Source: Trametopsis cervina (lineage: Eukaryota > Basidiomycota > Agaricomycetes > Polyporales > Irpicaceae). From it: a DNA stretch of 64,000 nucleotides. Below the pieces are notes generated by a model. That model saw only the letters and a program-made list of their open reading frames with translations. It did not search any database and was not told the origin of the DNA. Both the position numbers and the translations under genes were made by a program. How positions within the stretch are numbered: position 1 is the stretch's first letter; every line of letters starts with the position of its first letter. Positions 9,733-21,318 of the stretch are shown piece after piece. The stretch lies in contig MU278359.1 in the NCBI GenBank assembly GCA_022385755.1, positions 248,001 through 312,000 on the forward strand. The letters run 5' to 3'.

Positions 9733-12478
9733 CCTTTTTACACCTCCCTGTTCGTTCCAACTTGGTCAGGCAGCCCCTTTGCGTCCGTGCGTCGACAAGA
9801 CCCTGAATACAGCATTCCGCTGAGCGTGGTGGGGTTGGCGGAGTATGATGAAACGAACCGTGCGAGCATGGGGCGTGTGCCATATGCCACCTCCGTGCGG
9901 ATAGACCCACCTTGTCTGCATCTACGTCGTTCTTGCCATGCTATTCACGTTCAGCAGCGGGTACACTGGAAGGGTCTCATTCGAATACCTTCTGTATCGA
10001 TTGCATCCTATACGGCGAGTGAATCTCCCGGGAGGTCGACCCCGATGAGGGGCGCAAATCAGAGAGAGCACGGATGCTGGAGAAAGTGGGGTGAGCTCTG
10101 GTATCCTCTGTCATACCATGGGCACCAACCTCGCAGGCGATATGCCACGCTGTATGTGCATTCTGCATCATTCCTGCGGTGAGCGGTGGGTCAACTCAGC
10201 CAACCGTGTGGTCATCTGCAATGTCTTTCTCTATAGCTCAGAAACACGCGTTCTATCAATCAGAGCTCGATTCTGGCTTGCTGGGGTCAATACGCTTGCA
10301 GTTGACTAAACTCCAAAGCGTGGATGATCTTCGCGGCCCGACTGCATTCAGGTAATGTAGTTCCCAGGATCCTTAATTAACGACAGGTCGATCGCTAGGG
10401 ACGTTGAAATTTCAGGGCGGATTCAGACGGCGTAGGAACAGCAACACACCGCACTCAGGTACCGTAAAAGTTTAATGGCCACTAAGGCGTGCGGAAGTAA
10501 ACGCAACGTCATGACTCCTCGTCAGATATTTCTGGTTCCACTCATCAGTCGGTGCATCTCGCAGGAGATCATCATGGTCTATGGCATGTACCGTTGCCTC
10601 ATGTAGGGACTGCAGGTGCAAGCACCAGAGTGCTGTAAGTGCAGTAACCCGGCTGCCCACTGTTTTGCGTTCACACCCGGAATGACCCGGTTCATCATTC
10701 CAATGAGCACCAAAGTCTCGATTTGGAATCTTGACGCCACAAAGGTTCTGAACACGCGCCCACAGATGTCGGAGTCTCGGTGGCTGTGAGGTGGCTCACT
10801 GAGTCAGCAGCCTAGCGTTGGCAATTACCAACGGGCACCCACATCGAAATCAATATGGAATAGTATGCATTGAGTTAGCTAGCGTTGCAGCCCGCCGCGA
10901 TCTCCACATTCTCAGCGAATACAAACATCCTGCTCCAACGCTATGTGTTAGGCGAATCTTGAGGTTAGACCAGCGTGAGACATCTTCGTCTACGGGGCTG
11001 TCTTGCAGGATAACATTGGTGCACTCGTTGAGTGTCTGTGGAACGGGTTCCGCCCAGTGGGAAAGCTGCTATAGACTGTAGTGCAGTATGCGGCTTACAT
11101 CAACGTTATCTCTGTCCGGTGCTACAGACAGCGACTCCGGCGAGGAACACGCTACGGCGATTGTGACACAAGCGTGGCATGCAAGAAGCACAAATATGGA
11201 GAGGGTGTGTGAAGTAGGACTGCGAGAGATGAGCCAGAACATCTACTCAGATAAGGCTCAGTGTATCCTCGGGCACGAGAGTCTGATGCTCACCTTAGTA
11301 ATGGGCTTGTTTTCGGATGGGTGGGTAGAGTCCTTGGGTGTAATACAGGGATGGCAATCCTAGGATCATAGCAGACTGATAGATATAGCTGGTACATGGG
11401 TAATGTATAAGTACGCTGCTGTGTTATTGAGTCCGATTGAGCACTGTCGACTCCAGACTCCGACGCCCCTCTGGAGCAGAGGGCAATATATCAGGTAATC
11501 AGAGAGCTTGTTGAACGGCCAAAATACACGAGTTTCAGCGCGTAGTTTGCCCCGGTCTTGGTAGTTATCATTAGGTCGGATGGCCCGGTGATAGAAGTAG
11601 CACTCCGTCTTGACCACAGCTTCTCAAGCGAGAGATCGGTGCGGCCAACGTCATCTCTACATCATAGCGCACTATAATACCTACTATTCACAGAAAACAG
11701 TGCGGTGAGTATGCTTCACGGGAGAATATCCAGAATGGCGTACATGCCGAAGGCAGCAGATAAACGCCCGTATTATAGTGCACGAAAGCTTATTGGGCAG
11801 ATGAGCGACCGGGTGAGGCATGCTGATCCATCGTTAGCGTCCTTAAGCTTTCGAAGAATTGATCCCGGGAGATCCCTTATCTGAAGTCGACGGGCCCACC
11901 TTTGATGCATACGTGCATGTAGGTTCTTGAACTCCCGGTAGGATGTATGACCATGTGGGGTGACCTTCGACATTGCGTAAGACTGAACTCCGCGGCTGGT
12001 GCGTGGACAATAATAGAAGGAAAAGTAAGAGACTCACTACTCAAGTGCGCACGAACGCTCGGGCAGACCGCGACCAGCCCCTGACAAGTACGGTCCGGGT
12101 CCATTCATGTTGTATAGCGGAAGGCTATGATGTACGACACGTTGGCTATAGGGTAGTGGGTATCAACTGGCGCTGCAGGCACAGAGAGCGGTCAGAGAGA
12201 GCCAATACGTACCCAACTGTGGTGGCTATCCGGCTGCTCGTGGGTAATTCCGAGGGAAAGTTATCCTTTTCCGAGTGGAGACGAGACAACTGCTATTTTG
12301 GCTCAAACTTCCTTCCAGCTTCCAACATGGGCCCGTCGCGACTGAATGGCTAGCCACCATCGAGAACGAAGCCAAACGCGTCAGGATGGTGGCGTTGGTT
12401 GAATAGCCCCGAGCCTGCAGTGGATAGAGGATAGATGGTACATCCACTCCAACCTACTCAAACTCCGATGTGGAAGCC
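9733..12478. other. Gene-poor stretch
   Basis: About 2.7 kb with only short unsupported open frames on both strands. No transposon domain, terminal repeat or RNA gene was recognised. Confidence 0.45.
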
Positions 12479-12486
12479 TATAAAAG
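12479..12486 (+). promoter_or_regulatory. TATA box of candidate secreted protein gene
   Basis: TATAAAAG on the plus strand, 153 bp before the candidate ATG at 12632; spacing and core match the promoters of SSP A-D. Confidence 0.5.
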
Positions 12487-12565
12487 CACATTCCAGGCGA
12501 CCAGGTCAAACATCGACTCCAGAGCTTTTGCCACCAATTCGAGTGAATCACAGCTACCATCCTAC

Positions 12566-12620
12566 GTATGTCAAGCATATGAGTATGTCGAGAACCATGG
12601 CTCACACGTTGGTCGATTAG
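12566..12620 (+). other. Predicted 5' leader intron of the 12632 gene
   Basis: GTATGT donor and GATTAG acceptor bound 55 nt; the acceptor is 11 nt before the ATG. This is the same arrangement as in SSP A-D. Confidence 0.4.
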
Positions 12621-12631
12621 ACTCGCACGTC

Positions 12632-12976
12632 ATGAAAGGAAGCATCATAGTACTCACCGCACTATCGGTCATGACCAGCAGCAGCGCATCGTCACCACCA
12701 GTCCGCCGGCTCGTAAACAGCGCCGCCGATCCATATATGGAGCATCTGCCTTGTTGCGCGGACATGCCGTCCATCAGTGCGCTTGGCCAACTGTCAAAAC
12801 CATACATCAGCGGCCCACGCGTCGGAGGGTACGTAGCTCCTTTCAGTTCCGCGATTGGAGCTGAATTCTTCGCTTTCATATTCCTTAGTGCGAAGATGTT
12901 GTGCACGATGGAGACTAACTGGCTACGCCTAGGTCTGCAAAGACAACGTCGGTGTTGCCTGTTGGAGGCTTGTTAG
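12632..12976 (+). CDS. Candidate small secreted protein
   Basis: The frame starts MKGSIIVLTALSVMTSSSAS, a plausible signal peptide followed by a dibasic VRR. A 60-nt GTACGT..TTAG intron (12829-12888) can be removed without changing frame, leaving 94 aa; unspliced it is 114 codons. Cysteines occur as CC (HLPCCAD), one alone (MLC) and a CC...C tail (RRCCLLEAC). There is no sequence match to SSP A-D, but the gene has the same head: TATAAAAG 153 bp upstream and a 55-nt leader intron ending 11 nt before the ATG. An open frame on the opposite strand (12906-12571) has no comparable support. This may be a real effector-like gene or chance; without transcripts it is a moderate call. Confidence 0.42.
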   Translation: MKGSIIVLTALSVMTSSSASSPPVRRLVNSAADPYMEHLPCCADMPSISALGQLSKPYISGPRVGGYVAPFSSAIGAEFFAFIFLSAKMLCTMETNWLRLGLQRQRRCCLLEAC

Positions 12977-13667
12977 ATGAGACAAAGCGAGTTGTGAACA
13001 GCGATGCATCGTTATCCATTCTTGTCATGTTCGTGCGTCGGAGTAGCAGACTAAAAGCTGTTTCATTTATATGACCCTTGATTCTTGTCAGTATAACCCC
13101 ACCAACAATGATTTTAAGTGTAAAAGAAGCACCTGACAAGTTACTCATAGCCGTGATGAAGATATAATGAAACTTGATGACGAAGCGATGCCGACGAGCC
13201 ATCACAGCAAAGCGCATCCCAGGGTGTTCCTATGCAATGATATTTGAAGCGCGGCCCTGTCAACCGACATGTACATCAGAATATTAGCCAACGAGAAGAT
13301 GATATAAGTCCGACGGGTAAGAATGAGCGTATGAGAGCGAACTAGCAAAAGGAAAGCAGGCGGGAGAATAGAAAATAGAAAAAAGGGGGCATGCTGATTT
13401 GGATCGTTGCGGTGGAACATGCACAGTGTAATAGAGTGAACCAGAGGGCAGGAGAGCGAAATGGATGTACAGAAAAACTCAGACGCGAGTATGACACATG
13501 ACAGAAGACGTGAGGCGAGCAGTATACAGAACCATCAGATATGGAGGGTGGAGCGCAAGAGAGCATTATATACCAAGCAGATGAATGCAATGATCCCAAG
13601 TAGTACGCTGAGCCTGGATTAGAACCGACAAGTATAGGAACAAGAAATGCAGCGAAGGCCTCGGCGG
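12977..13667. other. Stretch downstream of the low-complexity protein gene
   Basis: A-rich on the plus strand near 13340-13400, consistent with a pyrimidine-rich 3' untranslated region of the minus-strand gene that ends at 13668. No further gene was recognised. Confidence 0.45.
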
Positions 13668-16600
13668 CTACCGCAGAAGATCAAGGCGTTGATCATTCGA
13701 GGGGTAACGGTATGCAATGAATTCGGGCTCTTGATCCACGAGGTCCTCTAGATTCTTTTTGGACACAATAGACATGCGCGGTGGGACGGACGCAGGTGCA
13801 GGCGTATGGCTGCTCGTAGATAACGGACTGGCGTAGCCGTTTTCGTTGACGTACATCGACATGTACCGCATGTCTTGCGAGTTCCTGAACGACAGGTCCA
13901 GCGGATCCACGATGGGGATCGGCTCCTCCTTGCTCTGCGACGACTTCCGGCCAAAGAGGGATGAGAGCCCGAACTTGCTTTTGCGCTTCTTCGGCCGGTC
14001 GCCCGGTACCTGTAGAGAGTTCGCACTCATCTGAGCACCCGGCCACTGGCCGAGAGACATCCGAGGTACCCCAAACTCGCCGTACTTCTCTTCAGCCAAG
14101 AATGGCGGGACATTGGGCTGTCCGCGGAGGCCGATGCCCACGCCCTTTATAGGGAGAGTCTGGGAGCCGCTGAACGGCTTCGAGGACGAAAGTCCACCGA
14201 ACGACTGTCGACGAGCTTCAGGAAGGCGGAAACCCGCCTGTGGAGGAAGCAGTGCGCTCGAGGGCAACGATTGCGGGTCATATGTGAATACTGTCTGTGG
14301 TCTTGCCTGATAAGGGAACTCAACAGAGGACTCTCCTGGCAGAGGCGGGAGAGACTTGTCGCGACGACCTATCGTAGACTTGGGCCGCGATGAGGATGAC
14401 ATGGGCGAGGATGCGCCCGTGTTGCTGGGCATGGTCCATGATGCCTGCGTGGCTCGCCCCCGAGGATCTGAGTCCATGTATGAGGATTCGGGAATGCCGC
14501 TCTGCTGCTCATCCACCTCGGCAACACTCGGCTCACTATTTTTACGTTCGCCGTTATCCCCCGTTGAACGACGAGAAGAGGTCGGGGAGGGTATGATGCT
14601 GGAAGGGGCCGTGGGAGGTGATGTAGCATATGGTGACAGAGTGTGGGGAGAGGCAGCGGATGGCAAGGAAGGAGTTGAGAGATGTCGTCTCGAGCCCTGG
14701 TTTACGAGGTACGACAGCGGTGGAGGCGGAGCCAAAGGCGCATCGTCCTCGGTCCGATCTAAAGAACGTGAATTTGATCTCTTGGTGGACGCCGTGTCCC
14801 GCTTGTCCATTTGACCAGTCACAAACTTCCAGAACTTCAGCAGTCCCTTGCGCTTCTTGGTCGCTTGAACTTCAGTAGCTTCGGCCTGCGGTATAGGTGC
14901 TTGGTACCCGTCAGCCAAGCGCAATGTGGGTGCATTGCTGCCAATGTCGACTGTATCATGGTTAGCATTTGCGAGCTGCAGGTATTGCTGTTCGCGATGC
15001 AATGCGAGACTGTGGTCGTGTTAAGTCAGGTCTGCAACAGCGGAACAAACAACGTATACGTACTGCATATCAACCATACTTCCCGTCGGTGCGAGACTGT
15101 CCTGGCTACGGAAGCCTGTGCTAAGGTTCTTGAAGCCAAAGAATCTTGACCGTCTCGGGGACGCCGTCGAGCCTATGCTTTGCATGTCGGAGAACGAAGC
15201 CTGAGACTGTGCCCTCAGCAATGTAGCTGGACGCTCGTTGCCCGCGGTCATGACGCTCGTAGGTCTTTGTGAGACTGACTGCGAATATCGGGATTCACTT
15301 CGCATGCCGGAGAAGAACCCGCTGTCGGTGGGCGCAGGCATGTTGAGCGAGTACACGGACATGACATCTGCACCGCGGGAACTGCGGGAGGACTTGCGCA
15401 CACGGCTGCGTTCGCGTTTCTCGTCTCTCTTGCGTTCTCTCTCCTCCTTTCTCACGTCGACATGCTCGACGATCATGCCGTTCTGTAGCAACGTAACTTC
15501 CCGGCCATGGCCGTGTGGTGGTGCAATGGGAGTGGATGCCGATCGAGGGACCTTGATGCGGACGCCAGAACCGTCGTCTGGGGGCTGCGACGTACTGCCC
15601 AGCTCGTACGCGGACCGCCGAAGTTGGGCGTAGGCGTCTCGCATCTTGTCGTCAAGCATCCGCGACTCGCGCATGGCACGAGCATGAGCCAGTGCCTCCG
15701 CTTCCAGTAGTGACCGTTGTGATTTGACATATTGGTCAAGGGTCTGCTGGCGGGATGAGGGCTCTTTCGGGTTCTGGTAGCAAGGACAATGTTCGTTACA
15801 GCACCCAAAAAATAGAGAGAGGGTGACGTACGACGGTCATCCATAGCTTTAGATTCTCCTCTGACAACCTATTTCCCTTCGCGCGCGGTCTTGGTGGGCC
15901 TTCTGAGGGTGGTGGCAGACCGGTCTGTTCCTCCAAAGCCTCCCGCCTAACTAGGTCCTCGTACATAGCATCACTCTCTCTTTCCCAAACACCAGGGCCA
16001 GTGACGTCTACATCAGCCATGTCCTGATCTCGCATCGCACACTCAACACATACTTCCTCTCTCGGAACCTGTGGCGGGGCATATGACGGGTTAGCAGAGG
16101 ATTGGTTGATGTATGTTGGCTGTTGCGCAAATGCGCGGGGTTTCGGCGATATTGGAATCGCCATTGCCGCGGCAGCGACGGCTGGAGTGTAGGAAGGGCC
16201 AGCAGACATGGGCACGATTGGGGAAGGAGAGTTTCCAGGAGAGCTTGGGCTTGCCCCGACCCCAGCGGCGGGTAGGGAAGGGTGTCGAGGACTGGAAAAG
16301 CGGTATTGATTGTCACGGTGCTGGGAGAGACGCTGACCCATTTCCGGTGATTGCAGAGCCTTCTCGGCTTCCAAGCTCTGCCGATACTGCTCACGCGAAG
16401 ACTGAGCTTGAGGCTGGTTGTCGTAATAGTCGTCGCGAGGAGAAGTGCGGTCGGGGCTACTGGTGAAAGGGGGATTGGTGCTGCTTCCAGCAGGTGTGAG
16501 GTATGAGCCGCTGCCATCAGCCACAAGGCTCGTGTTGAAGCCCTGCGCTTGCAGGATGGCGCCAGAACCGTGCGGGGAAGAGGGCAAGGGTTGTCCGTTA

Positions 16601-16926
16601 GGCTCCTCCGACCGCTTCGCCGCTACCCACGCCTCACTGTATGCGGACTGTCTGCCCGCCGTGGCTGTGTACTCAACCCAGCTATCTCTTGCAGCGCCCG
16701 ACGTCGAGGTATCCGCCACTGGACGGTCTGTATACGATGCAGGATTGCTGCTGAACGACGTGCTGGGGATCGGCGAGCGGTGTTTTGAGGATGAGCTGAG
16801 GGAAGGGTATCGGTTGTCTTGGAGGTCAAAGTCCGTGATCGTCAGTCGTCGTGAGAAGGAGTCCTGTAATGCCAGCGGGGGCAGCTGAGCATCGCTGGTC
16901 GACGGGGCATGCATAGCTGCGGCCAT
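13668..16926 (-). CDS. Large low-complexity protein conserved in basidiomycetes, function unknown
   Basis: Three exons (16926-15832, 15773-15064, 15009-13668) give 1048 aa. The frame extends further up but only from a TTG; the first ATG (MAAAMHAPSTSD) is at 16926. Most of the protein is Ser/Pro-rich and disordered. Better-ordered parts are a block at about residues 300-365 (VCVECAMRDQDMADVDVTGP, then a charged segment ending NRLSEENLKLWMTV), a coiled-coil-like stretch rich in Ala/Glu/Arg after the first splice, a strongly basic segment (EERERKRDEKRERSRVRK), and a polybasic patch near the C-terminus (KKRKSKFGLSSLFGRKSS). The CxxC plus DMADVDV block resembles one I recall from agaricomycete proteins often labelled only as hypothetical or proteophosphoglycan-like. 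The polybasic and serine-rich layout suggests a phospho-regulated membrane- or cytoskeleton-associated protein; that is inference. Confidence 0.82.
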
Positions 16927-17587
16927 ATCTCGGCACGCGACGAGTGGTTGCAAGGGGAGAAGAGTTGAGTTGGCAAATGGGAAGTGGAAGTCTACGAGGC
17001 GGTCGAAATGGCTAGCGAGAGTCGAGAGATATCAGACGAGGTCGCTACACGCCTCGGAAGTCCAGAGAGAAGACAGAGACGAAAGAACTGATAGGTATTA
17101 GGAAAGAAACGACGGTGGTCGTCCGTTCTGTGAATGCAGAGAACTGGCAGACTGTTACTGGCAGTTGCTGTGGGGGACGGTGAGCACCCGCCGAACGCTG
17201 CCAAGCTATTCACTTTCTGGTGTCAATATGCCGGCGGGCGCCGTTGCCCGCAATTCCGACCGAACTGTCGCTCACAACGTCTCCCAAACGTAATTTCTTG
17301 TAAATTTCTTTCTGTGATACATATACGTCTTAGAGACTAGATATAATAGCAAGAAAGAGCACTGGTTACAGTCATTGTTGCTGTCTTCCTCTGCCAGTAT
17401 AGACGTACAATGTTCCGGCCATTAGTAGGCGCTCCGAGCACTCCGGCCGCTCCGTCTCCATCCCGGCAGAACGACCCGCCGGCCGGAGTCGGGTTGGCCC
17501 ACTCAGGACCCAGGGATTAGAGCTCACCATCGCAGACGTCGCTGACAGGCTCACTCACTCGTTCACTCCTCTCTCGTTCAAACCGTC
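16927..17587. promoter_or_regulatory. Bidirectional promoter region
   Basis: This 661-bp gap separates the divergent starts of the low-complexity protein and NDUFS7 genes. No TATA box was recognised. The part near 17480-17590 is pyrimidine-rich with repeated cactc motifs just before the NDUFS7 ATG. Confidence 0.5.
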
Positions 17588-18627
17588 ATGTCGCTGACTA
17601 TGCTCAGGTCGACATGTGAGTCTTTGTGATACGACACATCCGCTATCACTCACGCTTCATGCTGTTCATACTCAGTTTCTGCCGCTGGGCGACGAGCAGC
17701 TCTCCGACCACACGCAGGGGTGAACGGTGTGTTTGTAACATACTGGAGTCATGCACAGCTGTACTGAAAGCATGTTTGCCTGCAAGCTTTGGCGTTTCGG
17801 GCAATCCACACAACTCAGCCCGCACAAGAAGAAATACCCTCCACATCCACTACCTCTGCCACAAGACCTATTACCGAACTTGCGAAACTGAACTCTAACC
17901 AGCTCAGCCTTGAAAACCCGCAGAACAGGGCAGGCAAGTCTACAAACTCATTGCTCAGCCGTTCAGGGTCCCACTAAACTGGCGACTTAATAGAATATGT
18001 GCTCTCCACTATGGACAAGATTGTCAACTGGGCGAGACAGAGTTCAATGTGGCCTATGACCTTCGGTGAGTGGCGAATCCATGGCTCCTGTATCAAACAT
18101 ATTCCAACCCTACTCCTCTATTCTACCAGGTCTTGCCTGCTGCGCCGTAGAGATGATGCACATGGCTGCCGCACGGTACGACCAGGATCGACTGGGTGTC
18201 GTCTTCCGTGCCAGTCCGCGGCAGTCCGACATTATGATCGTCGCCGGCACTCTCACAAACAAGATGGCACCGGCCCTGCGTACCGTGTACGACCAGATGC
18301 CAGAGCCTCGTATGTTTCTTCTGCACTTATATTGCATACATGTGTCGCTGAATGGTCTGCCAGGATGGGTTATTTCCATGGGCTCTTGCGCGAATGGCGG
18401 TGGATACTACCACTACTCCTATTCCGTCGTGCGCGGGTGCGACCGTATTGTGCCTGTCGATATCTATGTCCCTGGTTGCCCGCCAACTGCCGAAGCTCTT
18501 CTGTACGGCATGCTCCAGCTCCAGCGGAAGATGCGTAGAAACAGGAAGGCGACACTCTGGTAAGAAGTTCTCATATCTGTTGTAATGTCTTGTTTGCTCA
18601 CGTCGTGTTTCAAGGTATCGTAAGTGA
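17588..18627 (+). CDS. NADH:ubiquinone oxidoreductase 20 kDa (PSST/NDUFS7) subunit of complex I
   Basis: This subunit carries the terminal iron-sulfur cluster N2, which passes electrons to ubiquinone in the inner mitochondrial membrane. The N-terminus MSLTMLRST then [11 protein letters not shown] looks like a presequence. The core follows in order: [26 protein letters not shown] (tandem Cys ligands), [39 protein letters not shown] (third Cys) and [18 protein letters not shown] (fourth Cys), ending WYRK after a last splice (18560-18614). The final exon therefore runs to the TGA at 18627; unspliced, the frame would stop at once after W. The first intron (17616-17786, 171 nt) is longer than the rest. 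The second intron (17934-17993) starts GCAAGT, a GC-AG intron, and is the only join that keeps the conserved [12 protein letters not shown] reading. Confidence 0.93.
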
Positions 18628-19036
18628 GCACGAGTTACGTGGGATCGGAGATAGAGTCGTTTCCTGTACTTATCCGTTCGTGTAATGGCTAAATGTTCTG
18701 CGCGCAGTCATGAGCACGTAATAATGGATGTCAACGATGGACGTTAACACGGCCGCCCCAAGGAAGATGTAAGAGCCAGTACTTTCGTACGGATCTGCAT
18801 GGTATACCTGCTTAGATAATAACAGTCGGCAAATACGATGAGGGACAAGGCCAATATCGTTGCCGACATAGTTATCAGACTGCAACTTACTCTTTCTAAC
18901 CATTCTCAGCAACAAACTAACTATAATGTATGTCATGCGTTCTTTCACGTCAATATTCCACTAACAGCTCGGGGTGCGTAATAGGTACAGGGTTTCACAT
19001 ATTCTCTTTGGACGGCAGACAGAGAACGTCAGACTT
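18628..19036. other. Intergenic stretch before SSP A 3' end
   Basis: Contains an unsupported minus-strand open frame (18948-18670) with one hydrophobic segment. No supported gene. Confidence 0.45.
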
Positions 19037-19346
19037 TCACAAGCCTGTGGTTGCTCCCGAGCAAACCTGGGGTATACGATCAGTCAGTCTGTACGGTGGC
19101 CCAGAATAAATTGACCCTTACTCCAGATGTGATGGTAATCTCTTGGTCCCCGAGATCGAAGGTGCTCGTGGTGGTATCGGTGCAGGTACCATCGCTGCAC
19201 GTGAAGACCGGAAGGGTTTCACCACCTGGGAGAGTGGCTGTCACGCAAGTTGCGGGGTTGGGCACCCCGGTCTGGCGTTTCTCGAACGCAACTGCATTGG
19301 CAACAGTGGCCACTGCGATGATAACGGCGGCGAGGGTGAAGCGCAT
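19037..19346 (-). CDS. SSP A: four-cysteine small secreted protein
   Basis: Two coding exons, 19346-19122 (225 nt) and 19066-19037 (30 nt), give 84 aa. The 55-nt intron between them starts GTAAGG, has a CTGAC branch site and ends CCCCAG. MRFTLAAVIIAVATVANA is a signal peptide; VAFEKRQ follows with a Kex2-type KR site. The mature part has cysteines spaced C-x15-C-x4-C-x21-C, the last supplied by the short final exon (GVCSGATTGL). Without splicing the frame runs to a stop at 19080 and loses this cysteine. The leader carries its own intron (19352-19412). The family is not one I can name. Secretion and disulfide pairing are inferred; the role (effector, wall protein or signal) is unknown. Confidence 0.78.
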
Positions 19347-19351
19347 TGTCA

Positions 19352-19412
19352 CTGCCAGCCACCGAGCTGGTCAGCATATACGACGAGACGATGAAGCTAG
19401 TGGTGCACTTAC
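19352..19412 (-). other. Predicted 5' leader intron of SSP A
   Basis: GTAAGT donor and GGCAG acceptor bound 61 nt; the acceptor is 5 nt before the ATG. Confidence 0.6.
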
Positions 19413-19503
19413 AGTGATGAAAGGTGTGTGTATTTGCTGGAGTCGTAGGAGTTGCGACACTAATTCGAGTGCTGCTGCTGTCCTAGCTCTGCATCTCCTG
19501 GTC

Positions 19504-19511
19504 CTTTTATA
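19504..19511 (-). promoter_or_regulatory. TATA box of SSP A
   Basis: GGTATAAAAGGA on the minus strand, 158 bp before the ATG. Confidence 0.65.
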
Positions 19512-20881
19512 CCTCTCGGTATTGCTGTTTTTACCTGGATCACCCTGAATTCTGAGTGATGGGTAAGACATGTGTATTCTTTCTCTGTACAATTATGTTG
19601 AAATAATCCACCAGTGTGAATGCAAAGTAGTCTCCCTGGGAGCGTTTCCCGCGAGACTCAATGAGGAACGGCGAGCGCATCTCGGCGAGAGGTGCGGGAT
19701 GAGACGGCAGAAACGCTACTATCACCGTCCGTCGTCATTGTCGAAGGTGAGCGGAATTGAGTTGCAGATCATGAAATGAGCTTGTCCGACATATGTGCTG
19801 CGGCATCCTGGGGATATGTTTAGCGCAGCCTGGCCTGTGTCGCGTCGTCCCAAATATGTCGTGTTTTCGCGATGCAAGAACGACGACTAAGACTGGAGCC
19901 GAGGACGTAACAACCTTGTGTAACGGATGCACGGTCGGCATTGAGCAGGCTTCATGGTAATGCTCTTCCCGTCGTCACGTGTAGGGAACATTTGGCAAAG
20001 AGAAGTTGAGCATGTTGGGAGGCCAGCTCACGACCCGGAGGCGAGAAGATTCATTTTGGCCAGTGTGGTGAACCATTTGCATAAATTCAGAATAACCGAA
20101 TATTGATGTCACGTTTGAAGAATATCCTGATAGGCAAATCCGTTTATTTCATCAACTAAAAGAGCAGCGCACATGTGAACTAAGTTCAAGCACTCGATTT
20201 GTAGCTGTGGGAGGCTAACAACTACTCTTGCTCTTCGGCCCTCACAGTGCCCTGCATTTGGCTCCACCCATCTTCCCGCTCCACTCGAAGAGATGCTTAA
20301 GCATCACAACTCGGAAGCTATGAGAACACGGGGCTGATGTTACAAGCCCTCGTCTCGGTTGCAGTTCTCTTTTTGAATGACGGTGTATCCATGCTCCGCG
20401 TCATACTTTGGTTAGGCAAGTAGGTATCCCCACTATCTTGCCGGCGAACAACCGTTATCTAAGCTCTGCTTAGGGCGAGGCTGGTTGAGATGAGATTTGC
20501 ATCCAGAAAGAAGTCAGCCGGCATGTCGCGCCCAGGGCGAACAGCATCAGATACCCAAGTCCTCGGCCTTCCTGAGAGTACGTCGCTGAATGGGCATGAC
20601 GCACACCGTGTTCCCAGGTTAATATGCCCGAGGACGGCAAGCCAGGCTACCCAACGTGTGTCCGCAGATGGCCGTATCAGAGAGGGCACCTTCCTTGTAC
20701 ACTACCAGTTCCTCGGCTTGTATAGCGTCCGTCGTTCGGACGAAGTCGCCGATAGTTGGCCAGTGGTTGCTTTCAGGTACTGCTCCACCACGTTCATTTC
20801 AATCCCACACTATTAACAAAGTACACTCGCAAATGGAATCTCTAAGCCCCAAAGCCTCTAGCATTGTCTACCCCTTGCGTT
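19512..20881. other. Gene-poor stretch between SSP A and SSP B
   Basis: No supported coding region. Short open frames on both strands lack domains and splice support. No repeat recognised. Confidence 0.45.
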
Positions 20882-21179
20882 TCAAGACTCGCAACCCTTC
20901 GTGATACACAGGGGCGTCAGTCACTGGTACGTTTTCTTGTATGAGACTACTCACTCCGATGCTGATGACGAAGTTGTTTCCGAAAAAGCTGAACTCATCG
21001 CTGATGTCGATGATACACGTCGTCGGAGCGGCGCAGGAAACCAGCTCTTTCGTGCCGCTGCCCGGAAGCGTGACCGACACGCAGCCGAGGAAGCCGCTGC
21101 TGCTACGACGTTCCTGGACCGCAGCCCCGCTGACGGTGCAAGCAAGGATGGCAAGAATAGTGGCAACGGTGAAGCGCAT
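20882..21179 (-). CDS. SSP B: four-cysteine small secreted protein
   Basis: Coding exons 21179-20955 (225 nt, the same length as in SSP A) and 20896-20882 (15 nt) give 79 aa, joined across a 58-nt intron with GTGAGT donor, a CTGAC branch site and GAAG acceptor. MRFTVATILAILACTVSGA is the signal peptide; AVQERRSSS carries a dibasic RR site. The cysteine spacing is C-x15-C-x5-C-x21-C. The last exon is only GGT TGC GAG TCT TGA and holds the fourth cysteine. Shared features with SSP A include the motif around the first cysteine (CVSVTLPG here, CVTATLPG in A). The leader intron is at 21192-21252. It is a paralogue of SSP A; function unknown. Confidence 0.78.
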
Positions 21180-21191
21180 TGTAACGAGGTG

Positions 21192-21252
21192 CTATGTCTA
21201 ACCCCCAAGTCAGCAACCTGGGTAGGCTCGATGCAGGGAGGAGCAAACCTAC
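21192..21252 (-). other. Predicted 5' leader intron of SSP B
   Basis: GTAGGT donor and CATAG acceptor bound 61 nt; the acceptor is 12 nt before the ATG. Confidence 0.55.
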
Positions 21253-21310
21253 CTTTCTATGCGATCTAAGAGGCGAGGTTGTTCTGATCCTCAGGTTGTA
21301 TCCTCCATGT

Positions 21311-21318
21311 CTTTTATA
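21311..21318 (-). promoter_or_regulatory. TATA box of SSP B
   Basis: GGTATAAAAGAC on the minus strand, 132 bp before the ATG. Confidence 0.65.

Noticed and set aside
12571..12906. Minus-strand open frame of 111 codons
   Set aside because: Lies opposite the candidate secreted protein gene, which has a TATA box, a leader intron and a signal peptide; the minus frame has none.
18670..18948. Minus-strand open frame with one hydrophobic segment
   Set aside because: No recognisable family and no splice partners; too short to call.
19080..19346. SSP A as a single-exon gene ending at 19080 (and the same for the other three)
   Set aside because: The four unspliced ends are unrelated to each other, whereas the spliced ends all give residue-Cys at the same place.
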